Below are positions 26,757-35,512 of a DNA stretch of 56,650 bases, one piece after another. The DNA lies in assembly GCA_900545955.1 (NCBI GenBank), contig URAU01000017.1, positions 1 through 56,650 of the forward strand, given 5' to 3'. This DNA is from an uncultured Porphyromonadaceae bacterium. GTDB taxonomy: Bacteria > Bacteroidota > Bacteroidia > Bacteroidales > Muribaculaceae. The number at the start of each line of letters is the position of its first letter. The stretch's first letter is position 1. The position numbers were made by a program, and so were the translations under genes. A model generated the notes under the pieces. The model searched no databases and was not told where the DNA came from. It saw nothing but the letters and a program-made list of their open reading frames with translations.

Positions 26757-28406
26757 TTACTTGTTGAGCGGGCAGGAGCCGCACTGCTGCGGAAGCTGCT
26801 TGAAGAAGTCGTTGCCTTTGTTGTCCACGAGAATGAAGGCGGGGAAGTTCTCCACCTCGATTTTCCAGATGGCTTCCATGCCGAGTTCGGGGTATTCGAG
26901 GAGCTCGACTTTCTTGATGGAGTTCTGGGCGAGGATGGCGGCGGGGCCGCCGATGGAGCCGAGATAGAAGCCGCCGTTGGCCTTGCAGGCGTCGGTCACC
27001 TGCTGGCTGCGGTTACCCTTGGCGATCATGATCATCGAGCCTCCGGCTTTCTGGAACTGGTCGACGTACGGGTCCATGCGGCCGGCGGTTGTCGGACCGA
27101 ACGAGCCGGATGCCATCCCCTTCGGGGTCTTGGCCGGACCGGCATAGTAAATCGGGTGGTTCTTGAGATATTCAGGCATAGGCTCGCCGGCGTCGAGGCG
27201 CTCCTTGATTTTGGCGTGGGCGATGTCGCGGCCTACGATGATGGTGCCGTTGAGACTCAGACGGGTGGCAACGGGGAATTTGTCGAGTTCGGCGAGCACT
27301 TCTGGCATCGGGCGGTTGAGGTCGATTTTCACTACGTCGCCTTCCCCTGCGTTGCGGAGCTCTTCGGGGATGAGTTCGCCTGGATTGGCGTCGAGGCGTT
27401 CGATCCAGAGACCATCCTTGTTGATTTTTGCTTTTACGTTGCGGTCGGCCGAGCAGCTTACGCCCATGCCGATGGGGCAGGAGGCGCCGTGGCGCGGCAG
27501 ACGGATCACGCGGATGTCGTGGGCGAAATATTTTCCGCCGAACTGTGCGCCGAGGCCGATCTGTTCGGAGGCCTTCTTGAGTTCGTTCTCCAGTTCGATG
27601 TCGCGGAACGCGTGGCCGTATTCGTTGCCCTTGGTGGGGAGGTTGTCGTAGTATTTGATCGAGGCTTTTTTCACGGTCTCGAGGTTCTTCTCGGCCGAGG
27701 TGCCTCCGATTACGAAAGCGATGTGGTAGGGAGGGCAGGCGGCCGTGCCGAGGGTTTTCATCTTCTCTACAAGGAAAGGAACGAGGGTCTTGGGGTTGAT
27801 GATGGCCTTCGTTTCCTGATAGAGATAAGTCTTGTTGGCCGAACCTCCGCCCTTGGCCACGAATACGAAATGGTATTCATTGCCTTCGGTGGCGTGGATG
27901 TCGATCTGAGCGGGAAGGTTGCATCCGGTGTTCACCTCGTCGTACATGGTGAGCGGTGCGTTCTGCGAGTAGCGCAGATTGTCTGTGGTATAGGTGTCGT
28001 ATACGCCCTTGGAGATGCGTTCCTCGTCATTGCAGCCGGTGAATACGTTCTGGCCCTTCTCTGCGTGAACGATGGCTGTACCGGTATCCTGGCAGAAAGG
28101 GAGCTGCCCTTTAGCGGCTACTTCGGCGTTGCGGAGCATGGTGAGAGCCACGAATTTGTCGTTGGAGGATGCCTCAGGGTCGGCAAGAATCTTGGCGAGC
28201 ATCTTGTTGTGTTCGCGGCGCAGCATGAATGCGTTGTCGTGGGTGGCCTGACGGGTGAGTACGGTCAGAGCTTCCGGGTCTACGACAAGGAATTCATGGC
28301 CGCCCCAGTTTTCGGTATGGACGTATTCGGAGGTCAGATGATAGTATTCCGTGGTGTCCGGACCGAGCGGAAACATTTCCTGGTAGTGAAACGGTTTTGT
28401 TGCCAT
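26757..28406 (-). CDS. fumB: Class I fumarate hydratase (iron-sulfur)
   Basis: A 549-residue enzyme with fused alpha and beta domains, as in E. coli FumA/FumB, that interconverts fumarate and malate. Cys residues that would hold the [4Fe-4S] cluster lie in LPFCQDTGTAIVH, NTGCNLPAQ and HGASCPIGMG. In anaerobic Bacteroidales this step runs toward fumarate as part of the route to succinate, and then by methylmalonyl-CoA mutase (also in this window) to propionate. A TAAATTTG box (minus strand, 28440-28447) is 34 bp upstream. The symbol fumB is by analogy; fumA would serve equally. Confidence 0.94.
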   Translation of the reverse strand: MATKPFHYQEMFPLGPDTTEYYHLTSEYVHTENWGGHEFLVVDPEALTVLTRQATHDNAFMLRREHNKMLAKILADPEASSNDKFVALTMLRNAEVAAKGQLPFCQDTGTAIVHAEKGQNVFTGCNDEERISKGVYDTYTTDNLRYSQNAPLTMYDEVNTGCNLPAQIDIHATEGNEYHFVFVAKGGGSANKTYLYQETKAIINPKTLVPFLVEKMKTLGTAACPPYHIAFVIGGTSAEKNLETVKKASIKYYDNLPTKGNEYGHAFRDIELENELKKASEQIGLGAQFGGKYFAHDIRVIRLPRHGASCPIGMGVSCSADRNVKAKINKDGLWIERLDANPGELIPEELRNAGEGDVVKIDLNRPMPEVLAELDKFPVATRLSLNGTIIVGRDIAHAKIKERLDAGEPMPEYLKNHPIYYAGPAKTPKGMASGSFGPTTAGRMDPYVDQFQKAGGSMIMIAKGNRSQQVTDACKANGGFYLGSIGGPAAILAQNSIKKVELLEYPELGMEAIWKIEVENFPAFILVDNKGNDFFKQLPQQCGSCPLNK

Positions 28407-28439
28407 ATTTTTGAGTATCAGTTGTTTTTATCAGATGTG

Positions 28440-28447
28440 CAAATTTA
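28440..28447 (-). promoter_or_regulatory. -7 box of the fumarase-gpmI pair
   Basis: TAAATTTG on the minus strand, exact TAnnTTTG match. No clear -33 element at the usual distance. Confidence 0.5.
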
Positions 28448-28509
28448 CGCAAAATTTCGCGAAAAGCCCTATCTCCCGCCGGCAAATAATTGCACACACG
28501 GTGTGGATG

Positions 28510-29202
28510 TTATACGAGCTGCCGGGGCTTGGTCGCCTGGAATTCTTTCAGGTAGGCCGGCACGCTGTAGGCCAGGTCGAGGAAGTCGCCGCGCAGATAG
28601 GCCTGCGTGGCCAGCGGCATCATGTCGACCGCCAGGGGAGAGACGTCGGCGATGAATGTGGCGTTGGGGTTGGATTCGAAAAGCGGGCGCGCTTTGTCGC
28701 TTCCGTTGCCGAAGAAGAGCACTTTCCGTTCGGCGAGCCATTTTGAATATGAATCGGGTTGGAGGATGAGCGGGGTGGGAGCGGCGAGAGTATTCAGCGC
28801 AAGGTCGTAGACGGCGGTGTAGACCTCCATGCGGCGGGCATCGATCATCGGGGCGAAAAGCGTGTCGGGCTCCACGTCGTTGGCGAACATCACGTTGACG
28901 GCCATGATTTTCAGAGTGTCGACGCCTATCAGCGGCACGTCGAGGGCATACGCAAGTCCTTTGGCCTCGCTCAGGCCGATGCGCAGGCCTGTGTAGCTGC
29001 CGGGGCCGATGGATACGGCTATGGCGTCGAGTTTCATTTCGTGGCGCCGCAGATGGTCGAGGCACCCTTTTATGAATCCGCTGAGCACTGTGGCGTGGTT
29101 GCGCCCCTGAAATTCCTCGAAGTGCTCGAGCACGGCGCCTTCGGCCGTCAGTGCTACCGAGCATACCTCGGTCGATGTCTCTATATTCAATATTGTTGGC
29201 AT
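28510..29202 (-). CDS. tsaB: tRNA threonylcarbamoyladenosine biosynthesis protein TsaB
   Basis: A 230-residue ASKHA-fold partner of TsaD, needed for the t6A37 modification of ANN-decoding tRNAs. The start MPTILNIETSTEVCSVAL and the segment IGPGSYTGLRIGLSEAKGLA near residue 65 are diagnostic. TsaD, TsaE and TsaC are not in this window. It is divergent from the yicC operon; TAACTTTG on the minus strand (29223-29230) would serve it. Confidence 0.93.
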   Translation of the reverse strand: MPTILNIETSTEVCSVALTAEGAVLEHFEEFQGRNHATVLSGFIKGCLDHLRRHEMKLDAIAVSIGPGSYTGLRIGLSEAKGLAYALDVPLIGVDTLKIMAVNVMFANDVEPDTLFAPMIDARRMEVYTAVYDLALNTLAAPTPLILQPDSYSKWLAERKVLFFGNGSDKARPLFESNPNATFIADVSPLAVDMMPLATQAYLRGDFLDLAYSVPAYLKEFQATKPRQLV

Positions 29203-29222
29203 GTCGGGAAATTTTTTCTATG

Positions 29223-29230
29223 CAAAGTTA
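29223..29230 (-). promoter_or_regulatory. -7 box of tsaB
   Basis: TAACTTTG on the minus strand, exact consensus, 20 bp before the tsaB ATG. Confidence 0.5.
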
Positions 29231-29252
29231 GCGTGTTTCGGCCGATTTTCGT

Positions 29253-29260
29253 TAATTTTG
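29253..29260 (+). promoter_or_regulatory. -7 box of the yicC-gmk-nadD-ligA operon
   Basis: TAATTTTG, exact consensus, 89 bp before the yicC ATG. The tsaB and yicC boxes are only 22 bp apart, back to back. Confidence 0.5.
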
Positions 29261-29349
29261 CGATAAAGAAAAAGGCAAATTCAGCTCCGGCGCCGTCTCG
29301 CCGGGGTTCGCCGCGAGAAAACCAATCAAAACGAAGGATATTCAGCACT

Positions 29350-30225
29350 ATGCTATTATCGATGACAGGATTCGGTAGTGCCGTGGGTACTTACGGGTCC
29401 AAAAAGTTTACTTTTGAAATAAAATCGCTCAACAGCAAGCAGATGGATCTTACCGTCCGCATCCCCTCGGGCTATCGTCAGCTTGAGGCCGACGTGCGCA
29501 ACGTCGCCGCCCGGCGTCTGGAGCGAGGCAAGGTCGAACTGACGATGCATGTGGAGACCACCGACGAATCGGGAGCCGTACAGCTCAATCTGCCGGCCCT
29601 GCGCGGGTATAAGAAGCAAATCGAGGCCATGGCGGCCGAACTCGGGCTTCCGCAGCCCGACGACTGGTATGCCACGCTGCTGCGTTTCCCCGATGCCGTG
29701 AAGAGCGATACCGTGGAGGAAATCAGCGGCGAGGAGCGCGATGCCGTGATGCAGGCGCTTGATGCGGCGCTCGACTCTATCTGCGCCTATCGCGCTGTGG
29801 AGGGGAAAAAGCTGGAGGAGTTCTTCGGCGTGCGCATCGCCCGTATCGCCGACTTGCTCGCCGAGGTGCCGCGCTACGAGACGGAGCGTCTTGTAAAGAT
29901 CCGTACGCGCATCACCGATGGCCTCGCTTCCATTCCCAAAGTAGACTACGACAAAGGGCGCCTCGAGCAGGAAATGATTTTCTACATTGAGAAACTCGAC
30001 ATCAACGAGGAGAAACAGCGGCTGCGCCAGCACCTCGACTACTTCCTCGAAACGCTCGCCGGCCCGCAGGGCCAGGGCAAGAAACTCGGTTTCATCGCTC
30101 AGGAGATGGGCCGCGAAATCAACACCATGGGCTCGAAGAGCAATCATGCCGAAATGCAGATTCTCGTGGTGAAGATGAAGGATGAACTCGAGCAGATTAA
30201 GGAGCAGGTGCTCAACGCCATGTAA
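29350..30225 (+). CDS. yicC: YicC-family protein (endoribonuclease family)
   Basis: A 291-residue protein starting MLLSMTGFGSA, the standard YicC N terminus, and ending with the DUF1732 domain (QEMGREINTMGSKSNHAEMQ). E. coli YicC has been described as an endoribonuclease; function in Bacteroidales is by homology. The frame is open far upstream (to 28759) because of antisense tsaB codon bias, but the ATG at 29350 is the family start. It is the first gene of a five-gene rightward operon with gmk, a pairing also seen widely in other bacteria. Confidence 0.93.
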   Translation: MLLSMTGFGSAVGTYGSKKFTFEIKSLNSKQMDLTVRIPSGYRQLEADVRNVAARRLERGKVELTMHVETTDESGAVQLNLPALRGYKKQIEAMAAELGLPQPDDWYATLLRFPDAVKSDTVEEISGEERDAVMQALDAALDSICAYRAVEGKKLEEFFGVRIARIADLLAEVPRYETERLVKIRTRITDGLASIPKVDYDKGRLEQEMIFYIEKLDINEEKQRLRQHLDYFLETLAGPQGQGKKLGFIAQEMGREINTMGSKSNHAEMQILVVKMKDELEQIKEQVLNAM

Positions 30226-30294
30226 ATCTCAGCCTTTGCAGCTAACATTCCAATTAAGAGAATTTTTAGAAAGTCTCTAAGATACTTCCGACCT

Positions 30295-30867
30295 ATGAAA
30301 AAGGGTAAGTTAATAATAATCTCCGCTCCGTCGGGGTGCGGCAAGTCGACGATTATCGGCGACATCATGGACCGCGGAGAGCTAGACCTTCAGTTTTCCG
30401 TTTCGGCCACCAACCGCCATCCGCGCGAGGGGGAGGTCGACGGCGTAAACTACCATTTCCTCACCGACCAGCAGTTCCGCGACCTTATTGCAGAGGGCGC
30501 TTTCGTAGAATATGAGCAGGTGTATCCCGGCCGCTACTACGGCACGCTCCGCAGCGAAATACAGAATCGTGTCGATGCCGGCCACAACGTGATTCTCGAC
30601 ATCGACGTTAAGGGTGGCGTGAATGTCAAGAAACAGTTCGGCGACGATGCCATGAGCATCTTCATCGCACCGCCGAGTCTTGAGGAGTTGCGCCGACGAC
30701 TGGAAGGCCGTGGCAGCGAATGTCCGGCCGAAATAGCCGAGCGCGTGGGCCGCGCCGACTTCGAGATGCAGTATCGCGGCGACTACGACCATGTGGTGGT
30801 CAACGATACTCTTCCCGAGGCCATAGCCGAGGTTGAGAAACTGATGAAGAATTTCATCGAGGCCTGA
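30295..30867 (+). CDS. gmk: Guanylate kinase
   Basis: A 190-residue kinase that phosphorylates GMP to GDP. The P-loop is SAPSGCGKST (residues 10-19). The GMP-binding region reads ATNRHPREGEVDGVNYHFL, and the LID/core helix region is EELRRRLEGRGSECPAEIAE. Length is normal. It follows yicC by 69 bp. Confidence 0.97.
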   Translation: MKKGKLIIISAPSGCGKSTIIGDIMDRGELDLQFSVSATNRHPREGEVDGVNYHFLTDQQFRDLIAEGAFVEYEQVYPGRYYGTLRSEIQNRVDAGHNVILDIDVKGGVNVKKQFGDDAMSIFIAPPSLEELRRRLEGRGSECPAEIAERVGRADFEMQYRGDYDHVVVNDTLPEAIAEVEKLMKNFIEA

Positions 30868-30902
30868 ACGGCTACTCTGTCCGCAAGAATTATTTACCCG
30901 CG

Positions 30903-31484
30903 ATGGAGATAGGCATTTTCGGCGGCTCGTTCAACCCCGTTCACTGCGGCCACATCGGTCTGGCCGATGCCATGGTGAAGCGCGGACTTGTCGACGAGGT
31001 TTGGATGGTGCTTTCGCCGCAGAATCCTCTTAAGCATCTCGGCAGCGCGATGGCCTCCGACGCCGACCGCATGACCATGCTGCGCATCGCCTGCGAGGGG
31101 AATCCCCGTCTGCACGCTTGCGATGTGGAGCTGTCGATGCCGCGGCCCTCGTATACTGTCGATACGCTCCGTCTGCTCGCATCCCGGTATCCGGAGCATC
31201 GTTTCCGCCTTATTATCGGTGCCGACAATCTGGCGATTTTCGACCGCTGGCGGCAGCACGAATATATATGGGAGCATTTCAGCCCAATTGTATATCCGCG
31301 TCCAGGCTTCCCGCGCGAGGGGTGCGTGGATATGGCGACGTTCGATGTCTCCAGCACCGAATTGCGCCGTCTTATCGCTGAAGGGCGGCCGGTGAACAAT
31401 CTCCTCCCTCCGGGCGTAGAGAATTATATCGTTGAGCATGGCCTTTACGGCGCCAGCAAAAAGAATACCAGTAAACAAAAATGA
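30903..31484 (+). CDS. nadD: Nicotinate-nucleotide adenylyltransferase
   Basis: A 193-residue enzyme that makes deamido-NAD from nicotinate mononucleotide. The nucleotidyl-transferase motif GGSFNPVHCGHIGL is at residues 7-20 (His14 and His17 of the HxGH motif), and the C-terminal ATP motif reads DVSSTELRRLI. It follows gmk by 35 bp; its stop overlaps the ATG of the DUF5063 gene in an ATGA. Placing nadD in front of ligA, which consumes NAD, is noteworthy but may be chance. Confidence 0.95.
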   Translation: MEIGIFGGSFNPVHCGHIGLADAMVKRGLVDEVWMVLSPQNPLKHLGSAMASDADRMTMLRIACEGNPRLHACDVELSMPRPSYTVDTLRLLASRYPEHRFRLIIGADNLAIFDRWRQHEYIWEHFSPIVYPRPGFPREGCVDMATFDVSSTELRRLIAEGRPVNNLLPPGVENYIVEHGLYGASKKNTSKQK

Positions 31485-31990
31485 ATACGTCTTTAAATTC
31501 CAACTCGATAGCCTTTATCGGTCTCTGCAATGAATTCTGCATTGCCGTGGAAAACGCACGCGAGAGTCAGCGCGACGAGTTTCTCGACACGATGCTCCAT
31601 CTGCTTCCGCGTATATATATCGCAGCCACCGACCTACGCACGGTTTCGCTCTCGTTCGACGATACCTACATCGAGCGCGTGCTCGAAGAGGATTATTACG
31701 AGTCGGTGCGCCGCAGCATGGAAGGCCTTTTCGGCGAATACGATGTATATCTCGAGGTTTTCGAGGAGGATATGAAGTATTCCGACACTCCCGTGGCGGC
31801 AAGCATCTCCGAGGGGCTGGCCGATATTTTCCAGGTGCTCTACGATTTCATCAATTCCATCCGCGAGGCCACCGACGAGAAGGTCAACGGTGCTCTCGCC
31901 ATTATGGCCGATGATTTCCGCAACTACTGGAGCGCTCCACTCTGCAATGTGCTCCGCGCTCTCAATTATCTTAAAATGAACATGCAATGA
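31481..31990 (+). CDS. DUF5063 family protein
   Basis: A 169-residue, acidic, all-helical cytoplasmic protein. MNTSLNSNSIAFIGLCNEFC at the start and DDTYIERVLEEDYYESVRRS in the middle agree with DUF5063, a family known mainly from Bacteroidetes. No catalytic motif is visible and the function is unknown. It overlaps nadD (ATGA) and ligA (ATGA) at its two ends, so it is tightly coupled in translation to both. Confidence 0.82.
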   Translation: MNTSLNSNSIAFIGLCNEFCIAVENARESQRDEFLDTMLHLLPRIYIAATDLRTVSLSFDDTYIERVLEEDYYESVRRSMEGLFGEYDVYLEVFEEDMKYSDTPVAASISEGLADIFQVLYDFINSIREATDEKVNGALAIMADDFRNYWSAPLCNVLRALNYLKMNMQ

Positions 31991-34035
31991 CCGCCGACCA
32001 GCAACGCATCCTTCAGCTCCGCTCCGAGCTGAACCACCATAACCATGCTTACTATGTGCTCAACGCGCCGGAGATTTCCGACCGAGAGTTCGACATGCTC
32101 CTCAAGGAGCTTGAGCGGCTTGAGGCCGAGAATCCAGATATGGCCGACCCGCTTTCGCCCACTCAGCGCGTGGGCAGCGACCTCTCGGGGGCGTTCGAGC
32201 AGACCGAGCATATCTTTCCGATGCTTTCGCTGGGCAATACCTACAGCATCTCCGACGTCGACGACTGGTTCGACCGCGTGCGCTCCGGTCTCGGCGGCGA
32301 GGAGTTCACCGTGGTGGGCGAGATGAAGTTCGACGGCACGTCGATTTCGCTTATCTACGAGCACGGTCGCCTGGTGCGCGCCGTGACGCGCGGCGACGGC
32401 GAGCGCGGTGACATCGTCACTGAAAATGTGAAGACAATCCGAAGCATTCCATTGCAGCTGCAAGGCGAGGGGTGGCCCGACTTTTTCGAAATCCGCGGCG
32501 AGATTCTCATGCCCTGGAGCGCTTTTGAGCGGCTTAACCGCGAGCGCGAGTTCAACGAGGAACCGCTCTTCGCCAATCCGCGCAACGCCGCTTCCGGCAC
32601 ATTGAAAACGCAGAACTCGCGCGAGGTGGCCCGACGCGGTCTCGATGCGTATTTCTATTATCTGCTCGGTCCGGAGCTGCCGTTCGACAATCATTTCGAC
32701 AATATGATGGCTGCCCGGAGCTGGGGCTTCAAGGTGTCGGACATCATGACGCGCCTCCATTCGCTCAAGGAGGTCGACGATTTCATAACCCACTGGGACG
32801 AGGCGCGCCGTTCGCTCCCCGTGGCTACCGACGGCCTGGTGTTCAAGGTCGACTCGCTGCGCCAGCAGCTTAACCTGGGCTATACGGCCAAGTCGCCGCG
32901 CTGGGCCATGGCCTATAAGTTCGCCGCCGAAAGGGCGTTGACGCGTCTGCGCTTTGTTTCGTTCGAGGTGGGTCGCATGGGCATCGTCACACCGGTGGCC
33001 AATCTTGAGCCGGTGCTCCTTTCCGGCACGATTGTAAAACGCGCGTCGCTCCATAATGAAGATATTATCAAGGGTCTTGGCATCCACGAAGGGGATATGC
33101 TCTACGTTGAGAAGGGAGGCGAGATAATCCCTAAGATTACGGGTGTTGACGCCTCGCAGCGTCAGCCGGGCGCGAAGCCGATTGAGTTCGTCAGCCACTG
33201 CCCGGCGTGCGGTGCGCCGCTTGTGCGTATTGAGGGGGAGGCCGCATGGCAGTGCCCCGACAAGTTCAACTGTCCGCCGCAGATTGCCGGACGTGTAGAG
33301 CATTTCGTGGGGCGCAAGATGATGAATATCGAGGGGATAGGCGAGGAGACCGCCCAGCAGCTCTATGACGCCGGACTGGTGCGCAATATCGCCGACCTCT
33401 ACGACCTTCAGCCCTCGCAGCTGGAACGCCTCGAAGGGTTCGGCCGTCGCTCGGCCGAGCGTGCGGTTGAAAGCATTCGGGCCACTACGTCCGTGCCCTA
33501 CGACCGCGTGATTTATGCGCTCTCGATTCCATACGTGGGCGATACCGTGGCCAAGAAGGTGGCTCGGGCGTTCCCCGACATCGACACGCTCATGGCGGCT
33601 TCGGCCGCCGAACTGGCTGCCACGAAGGATATCGGGCCGCGCATCGCTGAAAGCATCGTCGATTATTTCGGGAATCCCATCAACCGGTCGATTGTGGAGC
33701 GTCTGCGTGCCGCCGGGTTGCAGATGCGGCAGTCGGAGGAGGCCAACGAAGGGCGCACCGACCTGCTGCAGGGTAAGTCGTTCGTCATTTCGGGCGTGTT
33801 TGCCCTCCACAGCCGCGATGAATATAAGGCAATGATTGAGCTTAACGGCGGCAAGAACGTCGGCTCGATTTCCAAGAAGACCGACTATGTTCTCGCAGGC
33901 GAGAATATGGGTCCGGCCAAGCGCGAGAAGGCGGCTTCGCTCGGTATCCCCATCATTGACGAGCAGCAGTTCCTCGCTATGCTTCAGCCGTCTGATTCCG
34001 GTTCGGCTGAGTCCGACGGCCGAACCAACGGTTGA
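31987..34035 (+). CDS. ligA: NAD-dependent DNA ligase
   Basis: A 682-residue ligase that seals nicks in DNA in replication and repair. The adenylated lysine is Lys114 in MKFDGTS (usual motif KIDG). The zinc site is Cys405, Cys408, Cys423, Cys429. Helix-hairpin-helix repeats follow at about 450-580, and a BRCT domain is at about 595-670 (GKSFVISGVFALHSRDEYKA). The last 59 bp overlap the 3' end of the convergent symporter gene, an unusually long overlap; both C-terminal tails are low-complexity and polar. Confidence 0.96.
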   Translation: MTADQQRILQLRSELNHHNHAYYVLNAPEISDREFDMLLKELERLEAENPDMADPLSPTQRVGSDLSGAFEQTEHIFPMLSLGNTYSISDVDDWFDRVRSGLGGEEFTVVGEMKFDGTSISLIYEHGRLVRAVTRGDGERGDIVTENVKTIRSIPLQLQGEGWPDFFEIRGEILMPWSAFERLNREREFNEEPLFANPRNAASGTLKTQNSREVARRGLDAYFYYLLGPELPFDNHFDNMMAARSWGFKVSDIMTRLHSLKEVDDFITHWDEARRSLPVATDGLVFKVDSLRQQLNLGYTAKSPRWAMAYKFAAERALTRLRFVSFEVGRMGIVTPVANLEPVLLSGTIVKRASLHNEDIIKGLGIHEGDMLYVEKGGEIIPKITGVDASQRQPGAKPIEFVSHCPACGAPLVRIEGEAAWQCPDKFNCPPQIAGRVEHFVGRKMMNIEGIGEETAQQLYDAGLVRNIADLYDLQPSQLERLEGFGRRSAERAVESIRATTSVPYDRVIYALSIPYVGDTVAKKVARAFPDIDTLMAASAAELAATKDIGPRIAESIVDYFGNPINRSIVERLRAAGLQMRQSEEANEGRTDLLQGKSFVISGVFALHSRDEYKAMIELNGGKNVGSISKKTDYVLAGENMGPAKREKAASLGIPIIDEQQFLAMLQPSDSGSAESDGRTNG

Positions 34036-35191
34036 TTATTATCGAGATGGCGCCGTCGCCGGTCACGTTGCAGGCCGTGCCGAACGAGTCCATGGCTATG
34101 TAGAGCGCTATCATCAGCGCGCAGTCGGCCTGCGTAAATCCCAACAGTGAAGTGAATAGTCCGAGGGCGGCCATCACGGCGCCTCCGGGCACGCCCGGCG
34201 CGGCCACGATGGTCACGCCGAGCATCGCTATGAATCCGGCGAACATCCCGGTGGAGTAGGGCATGCTGTGGGCTATCATCAGGGCGAGGGCGCAGGCGGT
34301 GAGCTTCAGCGCCGACCCCGACATGTGGATTGTGGCGCAGAGCGGCACGGTGAATCCCGCCACGTCGCGGTCCACGCCCATGGCGATTGTGCGTTCGAGT
34401 GTCACCGGGATGGTGGCGGCCGACGACTGGGTGCCCAATGCCGTGAAATACGCGGGCATCATCGACCACAGCAGCCGCAGCGGGTTGCGCGTGGTGGTGG
34501 AGAAGGGCGCGGCCACGGAGTACTGGAACAGCAGCACAGCCACATGGAGCACGAATATCACTGCGATAATCTTGATGAACGTCGACGCCACGGTGGCAAC
34601 CTCGCCGGTCACGGCCATGTTGAGGAAGATGCAGAATATATAGTAGGGGAGGAGCGGCACTATCGCCTTGCGTATCAGCATGTCGATTATCGAGCGGAAC
34701 TCGCCCAGCAGCCGTTTCAGACCGTCGGTAGGGAGAAAGGCGGTGCCCAGTCCGGTGATGAAGGCAAGCAGCAGGGCCGACATTACGGTGAGCGCAGCAG
34801 GCATGGCGATGGTGAAGTAGGGCTGAATCCGCACCGCCTGGGCCTCCTGAGCCACGTAGCTCGCCGGTTCAATCATCGAGGGGAAGAGCCAGACGCCCGT
34901 GAAGTAGGCGCCGAACCCTGCCATGAGCGTGAAGCCGTAGGCCAGGGCAATTGTGGCTACGAGCATCTTGCCGGCGCGCACGCCGATGTCGGCGATGGCC
35001 GGAGCCACGAATCCGAGGATAATCAGCGGGATGCAGAATCCGAGGAACTCGCCGAAAATGGCGTTGAACGTTGCCGCCGTGCGGGCCAGCCATTCGGGTG
35101 CGACGAGTCCCACGCCCACGCCTGCCGCGATAGCGATGATAATCCGGGGCAGCAGCCCCCAGCCCTTAAACTTCTTTATTGCATTCTTCAT
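33977..35191 (-). CDS. Dicarboxylate/amino-acid:cation symporter (DAACS)
   Basis: A 404-residue inner-membrane transporter of the GltP/DctA/SstT family with about eight membrane helices and two re-entrant loops. Family signatures near the C-terminal half are TQSSAATIPVTL, ATIHMSGSALKL, APGVPGGAVMAALG and DSFGTACNVTGDGA; the Asp and Asn residues of the last motif bind substrate and sodium. Glutamate, aspartate, serine/threonine or C4-dicarboxylates are possible substrates. The last 59 bp overlap the end of ligA. A palindromic 82-bp repeat (35229-35310) lies in its upstream region, and a -7-like box (TACTTTCG, minus strand) lies at 35380-35387. Confidence 0.92.
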   Translation of the reverse strand: MKNAIKKFKGWGLLPRIIIAIAAGVGVGLVAPEWLARTAATFNAIFGEFLGFCIPLIILGFVAPAIADIGVRAGKMLVATIALAYGFTLMAGFGAYFTGVWLFPSMIEPASYVAQEAQAVRIQPYFTIAMPAALTVMSALLLAFITGLGTAFLPTDGLKRLLGEFRSIIDMLIRKAIVPLLPYYIFCIFLNMAVTGEVATVASTFIKIIAVIFVLHVAVLLFQYSVAAPFSTTTRNPLRLLWSMMPAYFTALGTQSSAATIPVTLERTIAMGVDRDVAGFTVPLCATIHMSGSALKLTACALALMIAHSMPYSTGMFAGFIAMLGVTIVAAPGVPGGAVMAALGLFTSLLGFTQADCALMIALYIAMDSFGTACNVTGDGAISIIINRWFGRRTQPNRNQTAEA

Positions 35192-35228
35192 TCGGTATAG
35201 ATTTGTCTAAATGGTTGGTTATTAAATC

Positions 35229-35310
35229 GTAGGGACGCGCAGTTGGTGCGTCCGTATAATTGGCTGAAATTTAATTTGTATACTTGGACGCACGAACCGT
35301 GCGTCCCTAC
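35229..35310 (-). repeat. 82-bp palindromic repeat, copy A
   Basis: Ends in mirror-image arms GTAGGGACGC...GCGTCCCTAC of about 25 bp; each arm is itself a short palindrome (GGACGCACG-n-CGTGCGTCC type). A copy of exactly the same length lies at 42035-42116. The central 30 bp are unlike except for CTGAAA, which appears at the same offset when copy B is reversed, so the copies are in opposite orientation. It lies between the symporter gene and its likely promoter and would form a strong hairpin in its leader. Left arm is partly degraded (GCAGTTGG instead of ACGGnnCG). Confidence 0.7.
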
Positions 35311-35454
35311 TTCCAAGGAATTTTGTAACACACTCCCTGTTTTTGGTAGTCTAAATGTCTTATCTCATTTTTAACTTTGCGAAAGTACGAATAAAAACTC
35401 ACATCCGCCCGCTTCCCGCTCTCCAATTCCTTCCAATAATCCCTAAAAAACAAT

Positions 35455-35490
35455 AATATCCACCTTCGCCCGATGGCGAAGGTGGATATT
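35455..35490 (-). terminator. Terminator of the FG-GAP giant gene
   Basis: Perfect 16-bp stem (35455-35470 with 35475-35490) and a 4-base loop; on the minus strand it is followed by TATTGTTTTTT. It is 22 bp after the stop of the gene at 35513. Confidence 0.85.
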
Positions 35491-35512
35491 GGATTAAGAT
35501 AGCAGGTGTAAA

